Assembly (NCBI RefSeq): GCF_036090055.1
Contig: NZ_CP107970.1
Location: 3,784,501 to 3,848,500 of the forward strand
Direction: 5' to 3'
Source: Nocardioides sp. NBC_00368
GTDB taxonomy: Bacteria > Actinomycetota > Actinomycetes > Propionibacteriales > Nocardioidaceae
DNA length: 64,000 nt
Position 1 is the stretch's first letter. Every line of letters starts with the position of its first letter. This document shows, one piece after another, positions 1 to 7,846 of the stretch. The position numbers and the translations under genes were made by a program. Under the pieces are notes generated by a model. The model made no database searches and was not told the origin of the DNA. It was given only the letters and a program-made list of their open reading frames with translations.

Positions 1-561
1 GGCGGCAAGCAGGTAGCTGTGCTCGCCCGGGTCCTCACCCGTCATGGTGGCCTGCTGCCAGGTCACGCCTCCGTCACCGGTGGTCCAGATCCTCCCGCCG
101 ACGGCAGCCCAGCCGCTGCGGCCGTCGGGTGCCATGGCGAGCCGGTCGACGTACTCCTCGGTGAAATCATGCAGCCGCTCCCAGGTCTCGCCGTCATAGC
201 GCCACAGCACGCTGCAACCACAGTCCTCCTCCTTGGACGTCACGAGCACCCGGTCAAGGGCGACCTCGACGGTGAGGGCGTGCGTCGGCCGCACCGGGTC
301 GCCTGTCGTCGAGGAGGACTCCGTCGGTGACGGGGCCGGTGTTGCCGGTTCGGGTGCGGAGTCGTCGCGAGTGCTGAGCAGCGAGCCGCCGACGGCGACC
401 GCAGCGACCAGAACGGCAGCCGCGCCGACCACCCCCGCAGTCCGGCGGGCCCGGCGTCGCTGCGCGCCGCGTCGTACCTCTGCCAGCATCTGCTGAGCGG
501 GCTGTTCCGCGGCGATGTCGAGGTCGATCGCGTGGCGGACCTCGTCTTCGAACTGGTTCAT
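1..561 (-). CDS. Membrane-anchored BNR-repeat protein paired with sigma factor (partial)
   Basis: The gene runs off the left edge, so only the first 187 codons are visible. The protein has a cytoplasmic N-terminus of about 40 residues (MNQFEDEVRHAIDLD...), an Arg-rich stretch, one transmembrane helix near residues 42-62, a Ser/Thr/Pro linker and then an extracytoplasmic part. That part carries a BNR/Asp-box-like motif (TTGDGGVTW) typical of sialidase/YCF48-type propellers. Its ATG overlaps the stop of the upstream sigma-factor gene as ATGA, so the two are translationally coupled. By context it may act as an anti-sigma or sensor partner, but no zinc anti-sigma motif is seen. The function is inference. 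Confidence 0.7.
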   Translation of the reverse strand, partial: MNQFEDEVRHAIDLDIAAEQPAQQMLAEVRRGAQRRRARRTAGVVGAAAVLVAAVAVGGSLLSTRDDSAPEPATPAPSPTESSSTTGDPVRPTHALTVEVALDRVLVTSKEEDCGCSVLWRYDGETWERLHDFTEEYVDRLAMAPDGRSGWAAVGGRIWTTGDGGVTWQQATMTGEDPGEHSYLLAA

Positions 562-1100
562 CGCTCTTCCTCCCGGTCGGCGAAGGCGGATCGTTGCTCG
601 CGGAGCGTGGTCATCGCTCGGTGGGCCTGGCTCTTGACCGTGCCCACCGAGCAGCCCAGCACTTCAGCGACCTGTGCCTCCGTGAGATCTTCGTAGTAGC
701 GCAGCGCGATCACGGCACGCTGCCTCGGTGGCAGACGTTTGACCGCCGCCAGCAGCTCGTGGTCGGCCGGCCGGTCGGTGCCGACCGGCTCTGGCAGCTC
801 GGCGAGCGGCCGTTCCCGGTGCAGCTTGCGCCACACCGACACGCTGCGGTTGGCCATCGTGCGGCGTACGAACGCCTCGGGGTCCTGCACCTTCGGCCAG
901 TTCAAGAGGGTTCGCTCCAGCGCGTCCTGGACCAGGTCGGCCCCACGCTGGTCATCGCCGGCCAGCACCCGCCCGAGCTTGAGCAGATGTGACAGCCGGG
1001 CGGTCACGAACTCGGTGAACGCTGCATCGTCTCGCACACTTGCGCCGGACGCCCGAGGTCGGGTCACCGCGCCCCCACCGGGTATGTGACTTGGCTCCAT
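558..1100 (-). CDS. SigE-family RNA polymerase sigma factor
   Basis: A small sigma-70 factor of the actinobacterial SigE (ECF-like) family that should direct RNA polymerase to alternative promoters. Region 2 is visible around the DLVQDALERTLLNWPKV and VRRTMANRSVSVWRK segments, and region 4 near the C-terminus (LPPRQRAVIALRYYEDLTEA..VGTVKSQAHRA), which includes the helix-turn-helix. The start is uncertain. ATG at 1100 (MEPSH) is used here; TTG 1127, ATG 1115 and GTG 1037 are in the same frame, and family members usually begin close to the AAFTEFV segment. It is coupled by ATGA to the membrane protein downstream. It sits directly after nusG, where rplK-rplA would normally be. Confidence 0.85.
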   Translation of the reverse strand: MEPSHIPGGGAVTRPRASGASVRDDAAFTEFVTARLSHLLKLGRVLAGDDQRGADLVQDALERTLLNWPKVQDPEAFVRRTMANRSVSVWRKLHRERPLAELPEPVGTDRPADHELLAAVKRLPPRQRAVIALRYYEDLTEAQVAEVLGCSVGTVKSQAHRAMTTLREQRSAFADREEER

Positions 1101-1178
1101 GACCTGGTGACGCATCAGCCCCGGCAATGGTTGTACCGGGCGAGGATCGCGGGGCGAGCATGCGTCGCCAAATCGCGG

Positions 1179-1204
1179 AACGCCCGGGCTTCTGCCCGGG
1201 CGTT
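1179..1204 (-). terminator. Hairpin between nusG and the sigma-factor gene
   Basis: A perfect 11-bp stem (AACGCCCGGGC, then a TTCT loop, then its complement). It lies downstream of nusG and upstream of the sigma-factor gene, both on the minus strand. No U-tract follows, as is common in high-GC actinobacteria. It could be a second transcription stop after the nusG hairpin. Confidence 0.55.
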
Positions 1205-1293
1205 CGGCGTACTGAGTTCTCTGAGGCTGGGTCTCGACCCGCTTACACCGCTTCGCAAGCTCAGCGGTGACGCTCGATCGACCTCTTCGCGTT

Positions 1294-1320
1294 GTGACCT
1301 GCGACTTCGTCGCAGGTCAC
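1294..1320 (-). terminator. nusG terminator hairpin
   Basis: A perfect 12-bp stem GTGACCTGCGAC with a 3-nt loop, starting 4 nt after the nusG stop codon. Its position and strength indicate that the secE-nusG transcript ends here rather than reading into ribosomal protein genes. Confidence 0.75.
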
Positions 1321-1324
1321 AGGC

Positions 1325-2122
1325 TCAGACCTTCTCGATCTGGTTGAACGAGAGCTCGACGGGGGTCTCACGACCGAAGATCTCGACGAGCGCCTTGACC
1401 CGCTGCGACTCGGCGTTGAGCTCGGTGATGGTCGCGTGGAGGGTGGCGAAGGGGCCGTCCACGACGGTAACCGAGTCGCCCTCGGCGAAGTCGACGACCT
1501 CGACGGGCTTCTTGGCGGTGCCGGTGGCACCGGCGCTGGCGGTCGCGGCCTCACCGGCGGCGGCAGCCTCGGCCTCGGCCTGGGCGACGACGGCGGGGGC
1601 GAGCATGTTCTCGACCTCGGTCATCGACAGCGGCACCGGCTGGTGGCTGTGGCCGACGAAGCCGGTCACGGACGGGGTGTGGCGTACGGCGGCCCAGGAC
1701 TCGTCGGTGAGGTCCATCCGGACCAGCACGTAGCCGGGGAGAACGGTGCGCTTGACCATCTTGCGCTGGCCGTTCTTGATCTCCGGCACCTCCTCGGTGG
1801 GGACCACGATCTCGTGGATGTAGTCCTCCATGTTGAGGGAGACGATGCGGTTCTCCAGGTTGGACTTCACCCGGTTCTCCATGCCGGAGTAGGTGTGGAT
1901 CACGAACCAGTCGCCCGGCTTGGCCCACAGCTCACGGCGGAACGCCTCGAGCGGGTCGTCGTCAGCGGCCTCGGGGGCCTCACCCTCGACGATCTCGTCG
2001 AACGACGACTCGTCATCGCCGGCGTCGCCGGACTCGTCGAGCTCGGCCTCTGCAGGCACGTCGGAGGCGGCCTCGGCCGTCTCGAGGACCTCGGTCTCCT
2101 CGGTGTAGTCCTGCTCAGACAC
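1325..2122 (-). CDS. nusG: Transcription termination/antitermination protein NusG
   Basis: NusG binds RNA polymerase and links it to Rho and to the ribosome (NusE). The 265-residue protein has an acidic, disordered N-terminal extension of about 70 residues, typical of actinobacteria. The NGN domain follows (GDWFVIHTYSGMENRVKSNL...VLPGYVLVRMDL), then an Ala-rich linker, then a C-terminal KOW domain (GDSVTVVDGPFATL...). GTG at 2122 is chosen because GGAGCAGG precedes it at good spacing; the longer upstream reading has no ribosome binding site. secE lies 62 bp upstream on the same strand. A strong hairpin follows the stop, and rplK-rplA are absent from the expected place. Confidence 0.97.
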   Translation of the reverse strand: MSEQDYTEETEVLETAEAASDVPAEAELDESGDAGDDESSFDEIVEGEAPEAADDDPLEAFRRELWAKPGDWFVIHTYSGMENRVKSNLENRIVSLNMEDYIHEIVVPTEEVPEIKNGQRKMVKRTVLPGYVLVRMDLTDESWAAVRHTPSVTGFVGHSHQPVPLSMTEVENMLAPAVVAQAEAEAAAAGEAATASAGATGTAKKPVEVVDFAEGDSVTVVDGPFATLHATITELNAESQRVKALVEIFGRETPVELSFNQIEKV

Positions 2123-2184
2123 GTCCTGCTCCAAACCGTTGATTGTGTGTATCGGGTGTGTTCCGCGGGCCGGGGCCCACGCGA

Positions 2185-2430
2185 TCACGCGTCGCGGCCG
2201 CCGAACACCCAGAACATCAACTTGCCGAACCCGAGGTCAAGGCCCGCGGTGATCGCCATCATCACGAGGACGAAGACCAGAACCACGATGAAGTACGTCG
2301 TGAGCTGGTTCTGCGTCGGCCAGACGACCTTGCGGAGCTCGGCCACGACCTGGCGGTAGAACGTCGGGAGACTGGTGCGCTTCTCCGTCTTCTTGTCGTT
2401 CGGAGTCGGGACTGCCTTGCTGTCCGTCAC
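2185..2430 (-). CDS. secE: Preprotein translocase subunit SecE
   Basis: The essential small subunit of the SecYEG channel. The 81-residue protein has a charged N-terminus and the conserved amphipathic segment (TFYRQVVAELRKVVWPTQNQL). A single transmembrane helix (TTYFIVVLVFVLVMMAITAGLD, about residues 43-63) follows, and the protein ends GGRDA. GTG at 2430 is chosen because GAAGGTGG lies just upstream and the family begins close to here. It is followed by nusG and preceded by tRNA-Trp, the standard actinobacterial arrangement. Confidence 0.96.
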   Translation of the reverse strand: MTDSKAVPTPNDKKTEKRTSLPTFYRQVVAELRKVVWPTQNQLTTYFIVVLVFVLVMMAITAGLDLGFGKLMFWVFGGRDA

Positions 2431-2476
2431 GCCGCCACCTTCTCTCGAAAACGTTTCCATCGCTGGTCCGGCTTTG

Positions 2477-2549
2477 CAGGGCACGAGGGACTTGAACCCC
2501 CAACCTTCGGTTTTGGAGACCGATGCTCTGCCAGTTGAGCTAGTGCCCT
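2477..2549 (-). tRNA. trpT: tRNA-Trp (CCA)
   Basis: A 73-nt cloverleaf without encoded CCA. The acceptor stem is AGGGCAC paired with GTGCCCT, the discriminator is G, the anticodon loop is CTCCAAA with anticodon CCA, and the T-loop is GTTCAAGTC. It lies just upstream of secE and probably shares its transcript. Confidence 0.96.
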
Positions 2550-2615
2550 ACGGAGGTCTGCATCAGACGCGCGGTTGAGGGCGCGGCTAACCATGTGGGA
2601 AGACCACCAACGGTG

Positions 2616-2645
2616 AGTCTACGCACGGGGCGATGGCGGTTCCAA
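2616..2645 (-). promoter_or_regulatory. Promoter of tRNA-Trp/secE/nusG
   Basis: TTGGAA (2645-2640) and TAGACT (2621-2616) are separated by 18 bp, a good match to a housekeeping sigma promoter. It points toward tRNA-Trp. It lies back to back with the aminotransferase promoter. Confidence 0.6.
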
Positions 2646-2665
2646 AACCGGGGTGCGATGACCCA

Positions 2666-2671
2666 TAGGAT
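2666..2671 (+). promoter_or_regulatory. -10 box of a leaderless aminotransferase transcript
   Basis: TAGGAT lies exactly 7 nt before the ATG at 2679, so transcription is predicted to start at or next to the A of the start codon. There is no convincing Shine-Dalgarno. The same geometry recurs at several other genes in the window. Confidence 0.5.
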
Positions 2672-2678
2672 TGCTGGC

Positions 2679-3962
2679 ATGACCTCAGATCCCCGTCCCC
2701 TCGCCGAGCTCTCGCGCGAGGAACTCGAAGCGTTCGCAACGGAGCAGCGCGCGGCGTACGACAACTTGGTGGCCAAGGGCCTGAAGCTGGACCTGACCCG
2801 GGGGAAGCCCTCCGCGGACCAGCTCAACCTCTCCGACGGCCTGCTCCATCTCCCCAAGTCGACGACGGCCCCGGACGGCACCGACACGCGCAACTACGGC
2901 GGTCTGGCGGGCGGGATCGAGATCCGTGAGATCTACGCCGAGCTGCTCGGCCTGGAGACCGACCAGATCATCGCCGGCGGCAACTCGAGCCTCACCATGA
3001 TGCGCGACACGCTGATGTATCTGTGGCTTCACGGTGGCGTCGACAGCGAGCGTCCCTGGGGTCGCGAGGAGACGGTGAAGTTCATCTGCCCGGTGCCGGG
3101 CTACGACCGCCACTTCACGCTGCTGGAGTGGTTCGGGATCGAGATGATCACTGTCCCGATGCACGCCGACGGGCCCGACGTCGAGGCCGTCGCCGCCCTG
3201 GTCAAGGACGACCCGACGATCAAGGGCATGTGGCTGGTGCCGACCTACGCCAACCCGACCGGTGACACCACCTCGCAGGAGATCGCCGAGCGGCTCGCCT
3301 CGATGCCGACCGCCGCGCCGGACTTCAAGATCTTCTGGGACAACGCCTACGCGCTGCACCACCTCACCCCGGCCGAGACCAAGACCGCCGACGTCGTCTC
3401 GCTGGCCAACGCGGCCGGCAACCCTCACCGTCCGCTGGTCTTCGCCTCGACCTCCAAGGTCACCTACGCGGGCGCGGGCGTCGGCTTCTTCGGCGGCTCG
3501 AAGGAGAACGTCGCCTGGTGGCTCGACCACCTGAGCCACGGCGCGATCGGCCCGGACAAGGTCAACCACCTGCGGCACGCGGAGTTCTTCGGCTCAGCGG
3601 CCGGCGTACGCGAGCACATGGCCAAGCACCGCGAGCTCCTGGCACCGCGGTTCGCGGCCGTCGAGGACGCGCTCACCGACGAGCTCGGCGCGCTCGGGGT
3701 GGCGACCTGGACCAAGCCCGCCGGCGGCTACTTCGTCAGCCTCGACGTCCTCCCGGGCACCGCGACCCGGGTGATCGAGCTGGCCAAGGGTGCTGGCGTC
3801 GCGCTGACCCCGGCCGGGTCCGCATTCCCGGGGAAGCACGACCCGGAGGACACCAACATCCGCCTCGCCCCGTCCTTCCCGCCGTTGGAGCAGGTCAGCG
3901 GGGCCATGGAGGTCGTCACGGTGTGCGTGAAGCTGGCCGCTGCCGAGAAGCTGCTCGCGTGA
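2679..3962 (+). CDS. PLP-dependent aspartate aminotransferase (type Ic, AspT-like)
   Basis: A 427-residue pyridoxal-phosphate aminotransferase of the MocR-like aspartate aminotransferase family known from Corynebacterium and Streptomyces. It interconverts aspartate/oxaloacetate with 2-oxoglutarate/glutamate. The Schiff-base lysine is K260 in STSKVTYAGAGVG; the substrate-loop region (TRGKPSADQLNLS) and the NPTGDTTS segment are also recognisable. ATG 2679 is chosen over ORF-extending upstream starts because a TAGGAT -10 box lies 7 nt before it. The stop overlaps the GTG of the adenosine deaminase gene (GTGA), so the two are coupled. Confidence 0.92.
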   Translation: MTSDPRPLAELSREELEAFATEQRAAYDNLVAKGLKLDLTRGKPSADQLNLSDGLLHLPKSTTAPDGTDTRNYGGLAGGIEIREIYAELLGLETDQIIAGGNSSLTMMRDTLMYLWLHGGVDSERPWGREETVKFICPVPGYDRHFTLLEWFGIEMITVPMHADGPDVEAVAALVKDDPTIKGMWLVPTYANPTGDTTSQEIAERLASMPTAAPDFKIFWDNAYALHHLTPAETKTADVVSLANAAGNPHRPLVFASTSKVTYAGAGVGFFGGSKENVAWWLDHLSHGAIGPDKVNHLRHAEFFGSAAGVREHMAKHRELLAPRFAAVEDALTDELGALGVATWTKPAGGYFVSLDVLPGTATRVIELAKGAGVALTPAGSAFPGKHDPEDTNIRLAPSFPPLEQVSGAMEVVTVCVKLAAAEKLLA

Positions 3963-5008
3963 CTGCTGACCGACGCGACCTACGTACGCTGCCGAAGGCG
4001 CATCTGCACCTGCACTTCACCGGTGCGATGCGCCACGAGACCCTGCTCGAGCTGGCCGCCCGCGACGGGATCCGGCTGCCCGACCAGCTGGTCTCGGAGT
4101 GGCCGCCGGCGCTGAGCGCGGCCGATGAGAAGGGCTGGTTCCGGTTCCAGCGCCTCTACGACGTGGCCCGCTCGGTGCTGCGCACCGAGGCCGACATCCG
4201 GCGGCTCGTCATGGAGGTCGCCGAGGACGACGTACGCGACGGCGGCAGGTGGCTCGAGATCCAGGTCGACCCGTCGGGCTATGCGGCGAAGTTCGGCGGG
4301 ATCACGGCCTTCACGGACCTGGTGCTGGACGCCGTCGGCGAGGCCGAGCGGGCGACCGGGCTCGGGATCGCGGTGATCATCGCCTCCAACCGCACCCGGC
4401 ACCCGATGGACGCGCGCACGCTGGCGCGCCTGGCCGGGCAGTACGTCGACCACGGTGTGGTCGGGTTCGGGCTCTCCAACGACGAGCGGCGCGGGCGGAC
4501 CGAGGAGTTCGACCACGCCTTCCGGATCGCCGAGCGGGCCGGACTCCGGCTGATGCCGCACGGCGGTGAGCTGCGCGGGCCCGAGCACATCCGCACCGTG
4601 CTGCGGTCGCTGCACGCGACCCGGCTGGGCCACGGCGTACGCGCTGCCGAGGACCCGGTGCTGCTCGACGAGATCGTGCGGGCAGGCGTCGCCTTGGAGG
4701 TCTGCCCCACCTCCAACGTGTCGCTCGGCGTCTACTCCGACCTCACCTCCGTGCCGCTGCCGCAGCTGCTCGACGCGGGCGCGACGGTGGCGCTCGGGGC
4801 CGATGACCCGCTGCTGTTCGGGTCCCGGCTGGCGGCGCAGTACGCGACGATGCGGGCCGCTCACGAGCTCACCGACGAGACCCTCGCCGACCTGGCGCGG
4901 ATGTCGATCTCTGCCTCCACGGCACCCGAGTCGACCAAGAAGGGTCTGCTCGCCGAGGTCGACGACTGGCTCAAAACGCCCTCGCAACCCACGGATCCGC
5001 CGAGTTAA
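3959..5008 (+). CDS. add: Adenosine deaminase
   Basis: Hydrolyses adenosine (and deoxyadenosine) to inosine and ammonia. The 349-residue TIM-barrel protein has the N-terminal zinc ligands in KAHLHLHFTG (H15, H17). Further visible are MPHGGE with the catalytic Glu region, RLGHGVRA, CPTSNVSLG, and the LGADDPLLF aspartate pair. The HFTGAM variant replaces the HLDG/HLEG of well-studied enzymes and is common in actinobacterial members. The GTG start overlaps the stop of the aminotransferase gene. It provides the entry of adenosine into purine salvage, separate from the catabolic cluster at the other end of the window. Confidence 0.93.
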   Translation: MTADRRDLRTLPKAHLHLHFTGAMRHETLLELAARDGIRLPDQLVSEWPPALSAADEKGWFRFQRLYDVARSVLRTEADIRRLVMEVAEDDVRDGGRWLEIQVDPSGYAAKFGGITAFTDLVLDAVGEAERATGLGIAVIIASNRTRHPMDARTLARLAGQYVDHGVVGFGLSNDERRGRTEEFDHAFRIAERAGLRLMPHGGELRGPEHIRTVLRSLHATRLGHGVRAAEDPVLLDEIVRAGVALEVCPTSNVSLGVYSDLTSVPLPQLLDAGATVALGADDPLLFGSRLAAQYATMRAAHELTDETLADLARMSISASTAPESTKKGLLAEVDDWLKTPSQPTDPPS

Positions 5009-5023
5009 GACAGAATGTCGGCC

Positions 5024-5695
5024 ATGACGAACCCGTCCGACGATCAGCCCGATCCCAACAAGCCGGCCGACGCCTCCACCCCGCCTTCGCCGAGCCCGTC
5101 CGAGCCGGCCCAGCCCGGGCAGGACCAGGCCGACGTGACCCAGGTGGCGACTCCGCCTGCCTCGACGCCGCCCGCGCCGACCCAGCCGATGTACGGCCAG
5201 ACCTACGGTGAGCAGCCGTCGAACCCCTACGGCGGGGCGACCTTCGACCAGAAGCCGCCGGTCCCGCCGGCGCCGGCAGCGGGCTACGGTCAGACGCCGC
5301 CGGCCTATGGCGCTCAGCCGGGCTACGGCCAGGCGCCCTACGGCGCTCCGGCTGCGTACTCGGCTCAGGTGGGCACCCCGGACTCGGGCGCGACCACCGC
5401 GATGGTCCTGGGCATCATCGGGCTCGCGGGCGGGTTCTTCTGCGGCCTCCCGATCGTGCTCTCCCCCTTCGCCCTGTTCATGGGTCTGTCCGCGAAGAAG
5501 CGGATCGATGCGGCCGCCGGCGCCCTGACCGGCCGCGGCAACGCGCAGGCCGGTTTCATCCTCGGCATCATCGGCACAGTCCTGCTCGTCCTGAGCATCC
5601 TCGTCATCGCCATCATCATCGTCATCGGCGTCAGCGGCGGCTTCGACAGTGGCTACGACGACGGCAGCTACGAGCCGTACGACAGCGAGTTCTGA
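5024..5695 (+). CDS. DUF4190 membrane protein with Pro-rich N-terminus
   Basis: A protein of about 223 residues. The first ~120 are low-complexity (Pro, Gln, Gly, Tyr; repeats like GYGQ/PYG). Two transmembrane helices follow (around TAMVLGIIGLAGGFFCGLPI and GFILGIIGTVLLVLSILVIA) with the DUF4190 signature GRGNAQAGFILGIIG between and into helix 2. The protein ends in an acidic tail. The function is unknown. ATG 5015 is an alternative start; 5024 has CAGAAT 7 nt upstream, a weak leaderless -10. It is followed after 3 nt by a shorter DUF4190 paralogue, probably in one operon. Confidence 0.8.
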   Translation: MTNPSDDQPDPNKPADASTPPSPSPSEPAQPGQDQADVTQVATPPASTPPAPTQPMYGQTYGEQPSNPYGGATFDQKPPVPPAPAAGYGQTPPAYGAQPGYGQAPYGAPAAYSAQVGTPDSGATTAMVLGIIGLAGGFFCGLPIVLSPFALFMGLSAKKRIDAAAGALTGRGNAQAGFILGIIGTVLLVLSILVIAIIIVIGVSGGFDSGYDDGSYEPYDSEF

Positions 5696-5698
5696 GGG

Positions 5699-6097
5699 AT
5701 GACGAGCACGCCACCGCCGGGCTATCAGCCGGCGCCGTACGGATTCCCGCAGCCGCCTCCTCACCCCGAGGCCAACTCGGCGATGGTCTTCGGGATCGTG
5801 GGCCTGTGCCTGTCGGTCATGTGCGGCGGGATCGGTGTCTTCATCGCACCGTTCGGATGGATCAAGGGCAAGCGGGTGATGGCCGAGATCGATGCCAACC
5901 CGTCGGCCTACAGCGGGCGCGGCAACGCGCAGGCCGGCTTCATCACCGGCCTCATCGGGACGATCTTCGGCGCGCTCTACCTGCTGTTCTGGGTCGCCTA
6001 CGTCATCTTCATCGTCGTGATGATCTTCGTCGCCGCGGAGACCGAACCCACGACGACGTTCGACAGCATCAACGCGATGCTGAGCAGCCGTATCTGA
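5699..6097 (+). CDS. DUF4190 membrane protein, short paralogue
   Basis: A 132-residue paralogue of the preceding gene, with only about 25 Pro-rich residues before two transmembrane helices. The same core motif GRGNAQAGFITGLIG is present. The ribosome binding site is GAGGG overlapping the upstream stop (TGAGGGATG). The function is unknown. The pair precedes rlmC by 3 nt, so all three are likely co-transcribed. Confidence 0.8.
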   Translation: MTSTPPPGYQPAPYGFPQPPPHPEANSAMVFGIVGLCLSVMCGGIGVFIAPFGWIKGKRVMAEIDANPSAYSGRGNAQAGFITGLIGTIFGALYLLFWVAYVIFIVVMIFVAAETEPTTTFDSINAMLSSRI

Positions 6098-6100
6098 CAG

Positions 6101-7213
6101 ATGGACTGCGGCTACTTCACCTCCGGCGCCTGCCGCTCCTGCCGCTGGCTGGAGATGGCGTACGCCGACCAGCTCGCGCAGAAGCAGCGCCGGGTCGCCG
6201 AGGCTCTCGGCGACGTACGTTGGGAGGAACCGGTCTCCAGCCCGGAGGCCGGTTTCCGCAACAAGGCGAAGATGGTCGTCGCCGGGTCGGTGGAGGCGCC
6301 GACGCTGGGGATCCTGTCCCACGACGGTCTCGGCGTGGATCTGCTCGCGTGCGGGCTCCACACGCCGGGTCTGCAGGCCGCGCTGCCGGTCCTGTCCCGG
6401 TTCGTCACGACCGCGCGACTGACCCCCTACTCGGTGCCCGAGCGGCGTGGCGAGCTCAAGCACGTGATCGTCACCGAGGCTCCCAGCGGCGAGCTGATGG
6501 TGCGCTGGGTGCTCCGGTCCACCGAGGCGCTGGCCCGGCTGCGCAAGCACCTTCCGGCGCTGCTCGACGAGCTGCCGATCGCAGTCGCCTCGGTCAACAT
6601 CCAGCCCGAGCACAAGGCCGTCATCGAGGGGCCCGAGGAGATCTTCCTGACCGCCCGCGAGGCGCTCACGATGGAGGTCAACGGGATCGGCCTGCGACTG
6701 CGGCCGCACTCCTTCTTCCAGACCAACACCGCTGTCGCGGCGGCCCTCTACCGCCACGCCCGCGACCTGGTCTCCGCGGTGTCGCCGGGCTCGGTCTGGG
6801 ATCTCTACTGCGGTGTCGGCGGCTTCGGGCTGCACGTCGCCGCCCCGGGGCGGGAGGTCCTCGGTGTCGAGTCCAGCGAGCAGGCGATCGAGGCCGCCGC
6901 CTCGACCGCCGCCGAGCTGGGGCTGCCGGGCACCAGCTGGGTGGCCGGGGACGCGACGGCGTACGCCCTCTCCGCCGGCCCGGCGCCCGACCTGGTCATC
7001 GTCAACCCGCCGCGGCGCGGGATCGGTTCCTCGCTCTCCGGGTGGCTGGAGGAGTCGGGCGTCGAGCACGTCGTCTACTCCTCGTGCAACGTCGACACCC
7101 TCGCCCGCGACCTGGGCGACATGCCCTCGCTCCGCCCCGTGTCCGCACGACTCCTGGACATGTTCCCGAACACGGATCACCACGAGGTCCTGGTGCACCT
7201 GAAGCGCGCCTGA
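6101..7213 (+). CDS. rlmC: 23S rRNA (uracil-C5)-methyltransferase RlmC
   Basis: SAM-dependent methylation of a uridine in 23S rRNA (U747 in E. coli numbering). The 370-residue protein starts with the Fe-S cysteine cluster of the family (C3, C11, C14, with a fourth near residue 84). It has the SAM-binding LYCGVGGFGLH segment, NPPRRGIG, and the catalytic cysteine in YSSCNVDTLARDL (about C329). No TRAM domain is present, which fits RlmC rather than RlmD. It is the last gene of the plus-strand group and is followed by a very strong hairpin. Confidence 0.92.
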   Translation: MDCGYFTSGACRSCRWLEMAYADQLAQKQRRVAEALGDVRWEEPVSSPEAGFRNKAKMVVAGSVEAPTLGILSHDGLGVDLLACGLHTPGLQAALPVLSRFVTTARLTPYSVPERRGELKHVIVTEAPSGELMVRWVLRSTEALARLRKHLPALLDELPIAVASVNIQPEHKAVIEGPEEIFLTAREALTMEVNGIGLRLRPHSFFQTNTAVAAALYRHARDLVSAVSPGSVWDLYCGVGGFGLHVAAPGREVLGVESSEQAIEAAASTAAELGLPGTSWVAGDATAYALSAGPAPDLVIVNPPRRGIGSSLSGWLEESGVEHVVYSSCNVDTLARDLGDMPSLRPVSARLLDMFPNTDHHEVLVHLKRA

Positions 7214-7331
7214 CGCCGAGTCGGCGCTGATGTCCCGGAAATTCACGCCGAGTCGGCGCATCTGTCCCGGGATTCTGGGACAGATGCGCCGACTCGACCT
7301 TTCAGCGTGGGACATTTGCGCCGAGTCGGCG
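7213..7331. repeat. Cluster of four GCCGAGTCGGC...TGTCCC repeats
   Basis: Four copies of a ~23-bp unit combining the palindrome GCCGAGTCGGC with TGTCCC. Copies at 7213-7235 and 7245-7268 are direct, the copy at 7277-7296 is inverted, and the one at 7309-7331 is a rearranged form (GGGACATTTGCG then CCGAGTCGGC). They lie between convergent genes. A related half-motif occurs at 11521-11562. Confidence 0.75.
7249..7296. terminator. Bidirectional terminator hairpin
   Basis: A perfect 20-bp inverted repeat (CGAGTCGGCGCATCTGTCCC and its complement) with an 8-nt loop, between the end of rlmC (+) and the end of the small membrane protein gene (-). It is built from two of the repeat units described separately. 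Confidence 0.6.
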
Positions 7332-7676
7332 GGATCTCGTCAGGGTGAGGGTGCCCAGGGTCAGGGCGGCGAGGCCGAGGACGATCGCCATCCCGCCGCC
7401 GACGACGCCGTTGCCGGTGCCGGGTCCGCCGTCGGCGACGAGCAGGTTGACCACGCCCACGACCAGGGCGATCGAACCGCAGCCGAGCGCCACGACGGCG
7501 CCGTTGCGGCCACGGTTGCCGACACCACGGACGGCGCGGGACAGTGCCGCCGCACCGGCCACCGCTCCGCCGAACCCGACGAACGCGGCGAGCGTCGCCC
7601 ACAGCCGGGCGGTGGTCAGTGTGTAGGCGCCGACATCCGTGCCGGCGGCGTTGACGAGCACATCGTTCAGGGACAT
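7302..7676 (-). CDS. Small four-helix membrane protein (DUF6223-like)
   Basis: A 124-residue hydrophobic protein with about four predicted transmembrane segments rich in Gly, Ala and Val; a conserved-looking GNRGRNGAVVALGCG loop lies in the middle. ATG 7676 is chosen because GAAGGAG precedes it at ideal spacing; the longer upstream reading is not supported. It is transcribed divergently from the histidine kinase gene. The domain name is a guess from general resemblance; no function can be read from the sequence. Confidence 0.7.
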   Translation of the reverse strand: MSLNDVLVNAAGTDVGAYTLTTARLWATLAAFVGFGGAVAGAAALSRAVRGVGNRGRNGAVVALGCGSIALVVGVVNLLVADGGPGTGNGVVGGGMAIVLGLAALTLGTLTLTRSRRLGANVPR

Positions 7677-7834
7677 GTGAGACTCCTTCGTCGAGTTCCA
7701 TCGGATGACTCGATCGTCTCGTCGGCGCACCGCAGAGTCGTCCTGCCGACGTGGACTCTTCGGCACGGTCGCTACTGCGTACGTGGTAGCCGGAAGTCCT
7801 ACGGGAGACGGACTCGCCGGCGGCACCGCGGGCA

Positions 7835-7840
7835 TATCCT
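7835..7840 (+). promoter_or_regulatory. -10 box of the histidine kinase gene (leaderless)
   Basis: TATCCT lies 6 nt before the ATG at 7847, and no Shine-Dalgarno is visible. It is predicted to yield a transcript beginning at the start codon. Confidence 0.45.
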
Positions 7841-7846
7841 GCTCGC

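Noticed and set aside
3980..7315. 1111-codon open frame on the minus strand
   Set aside because: It is the antisense of add, the DUF4190 genes and rlmC. Long antisense frames are expected at this GC content, and the peptide is low-complexity (Arg, Gly, Asp, Val) with no domain.
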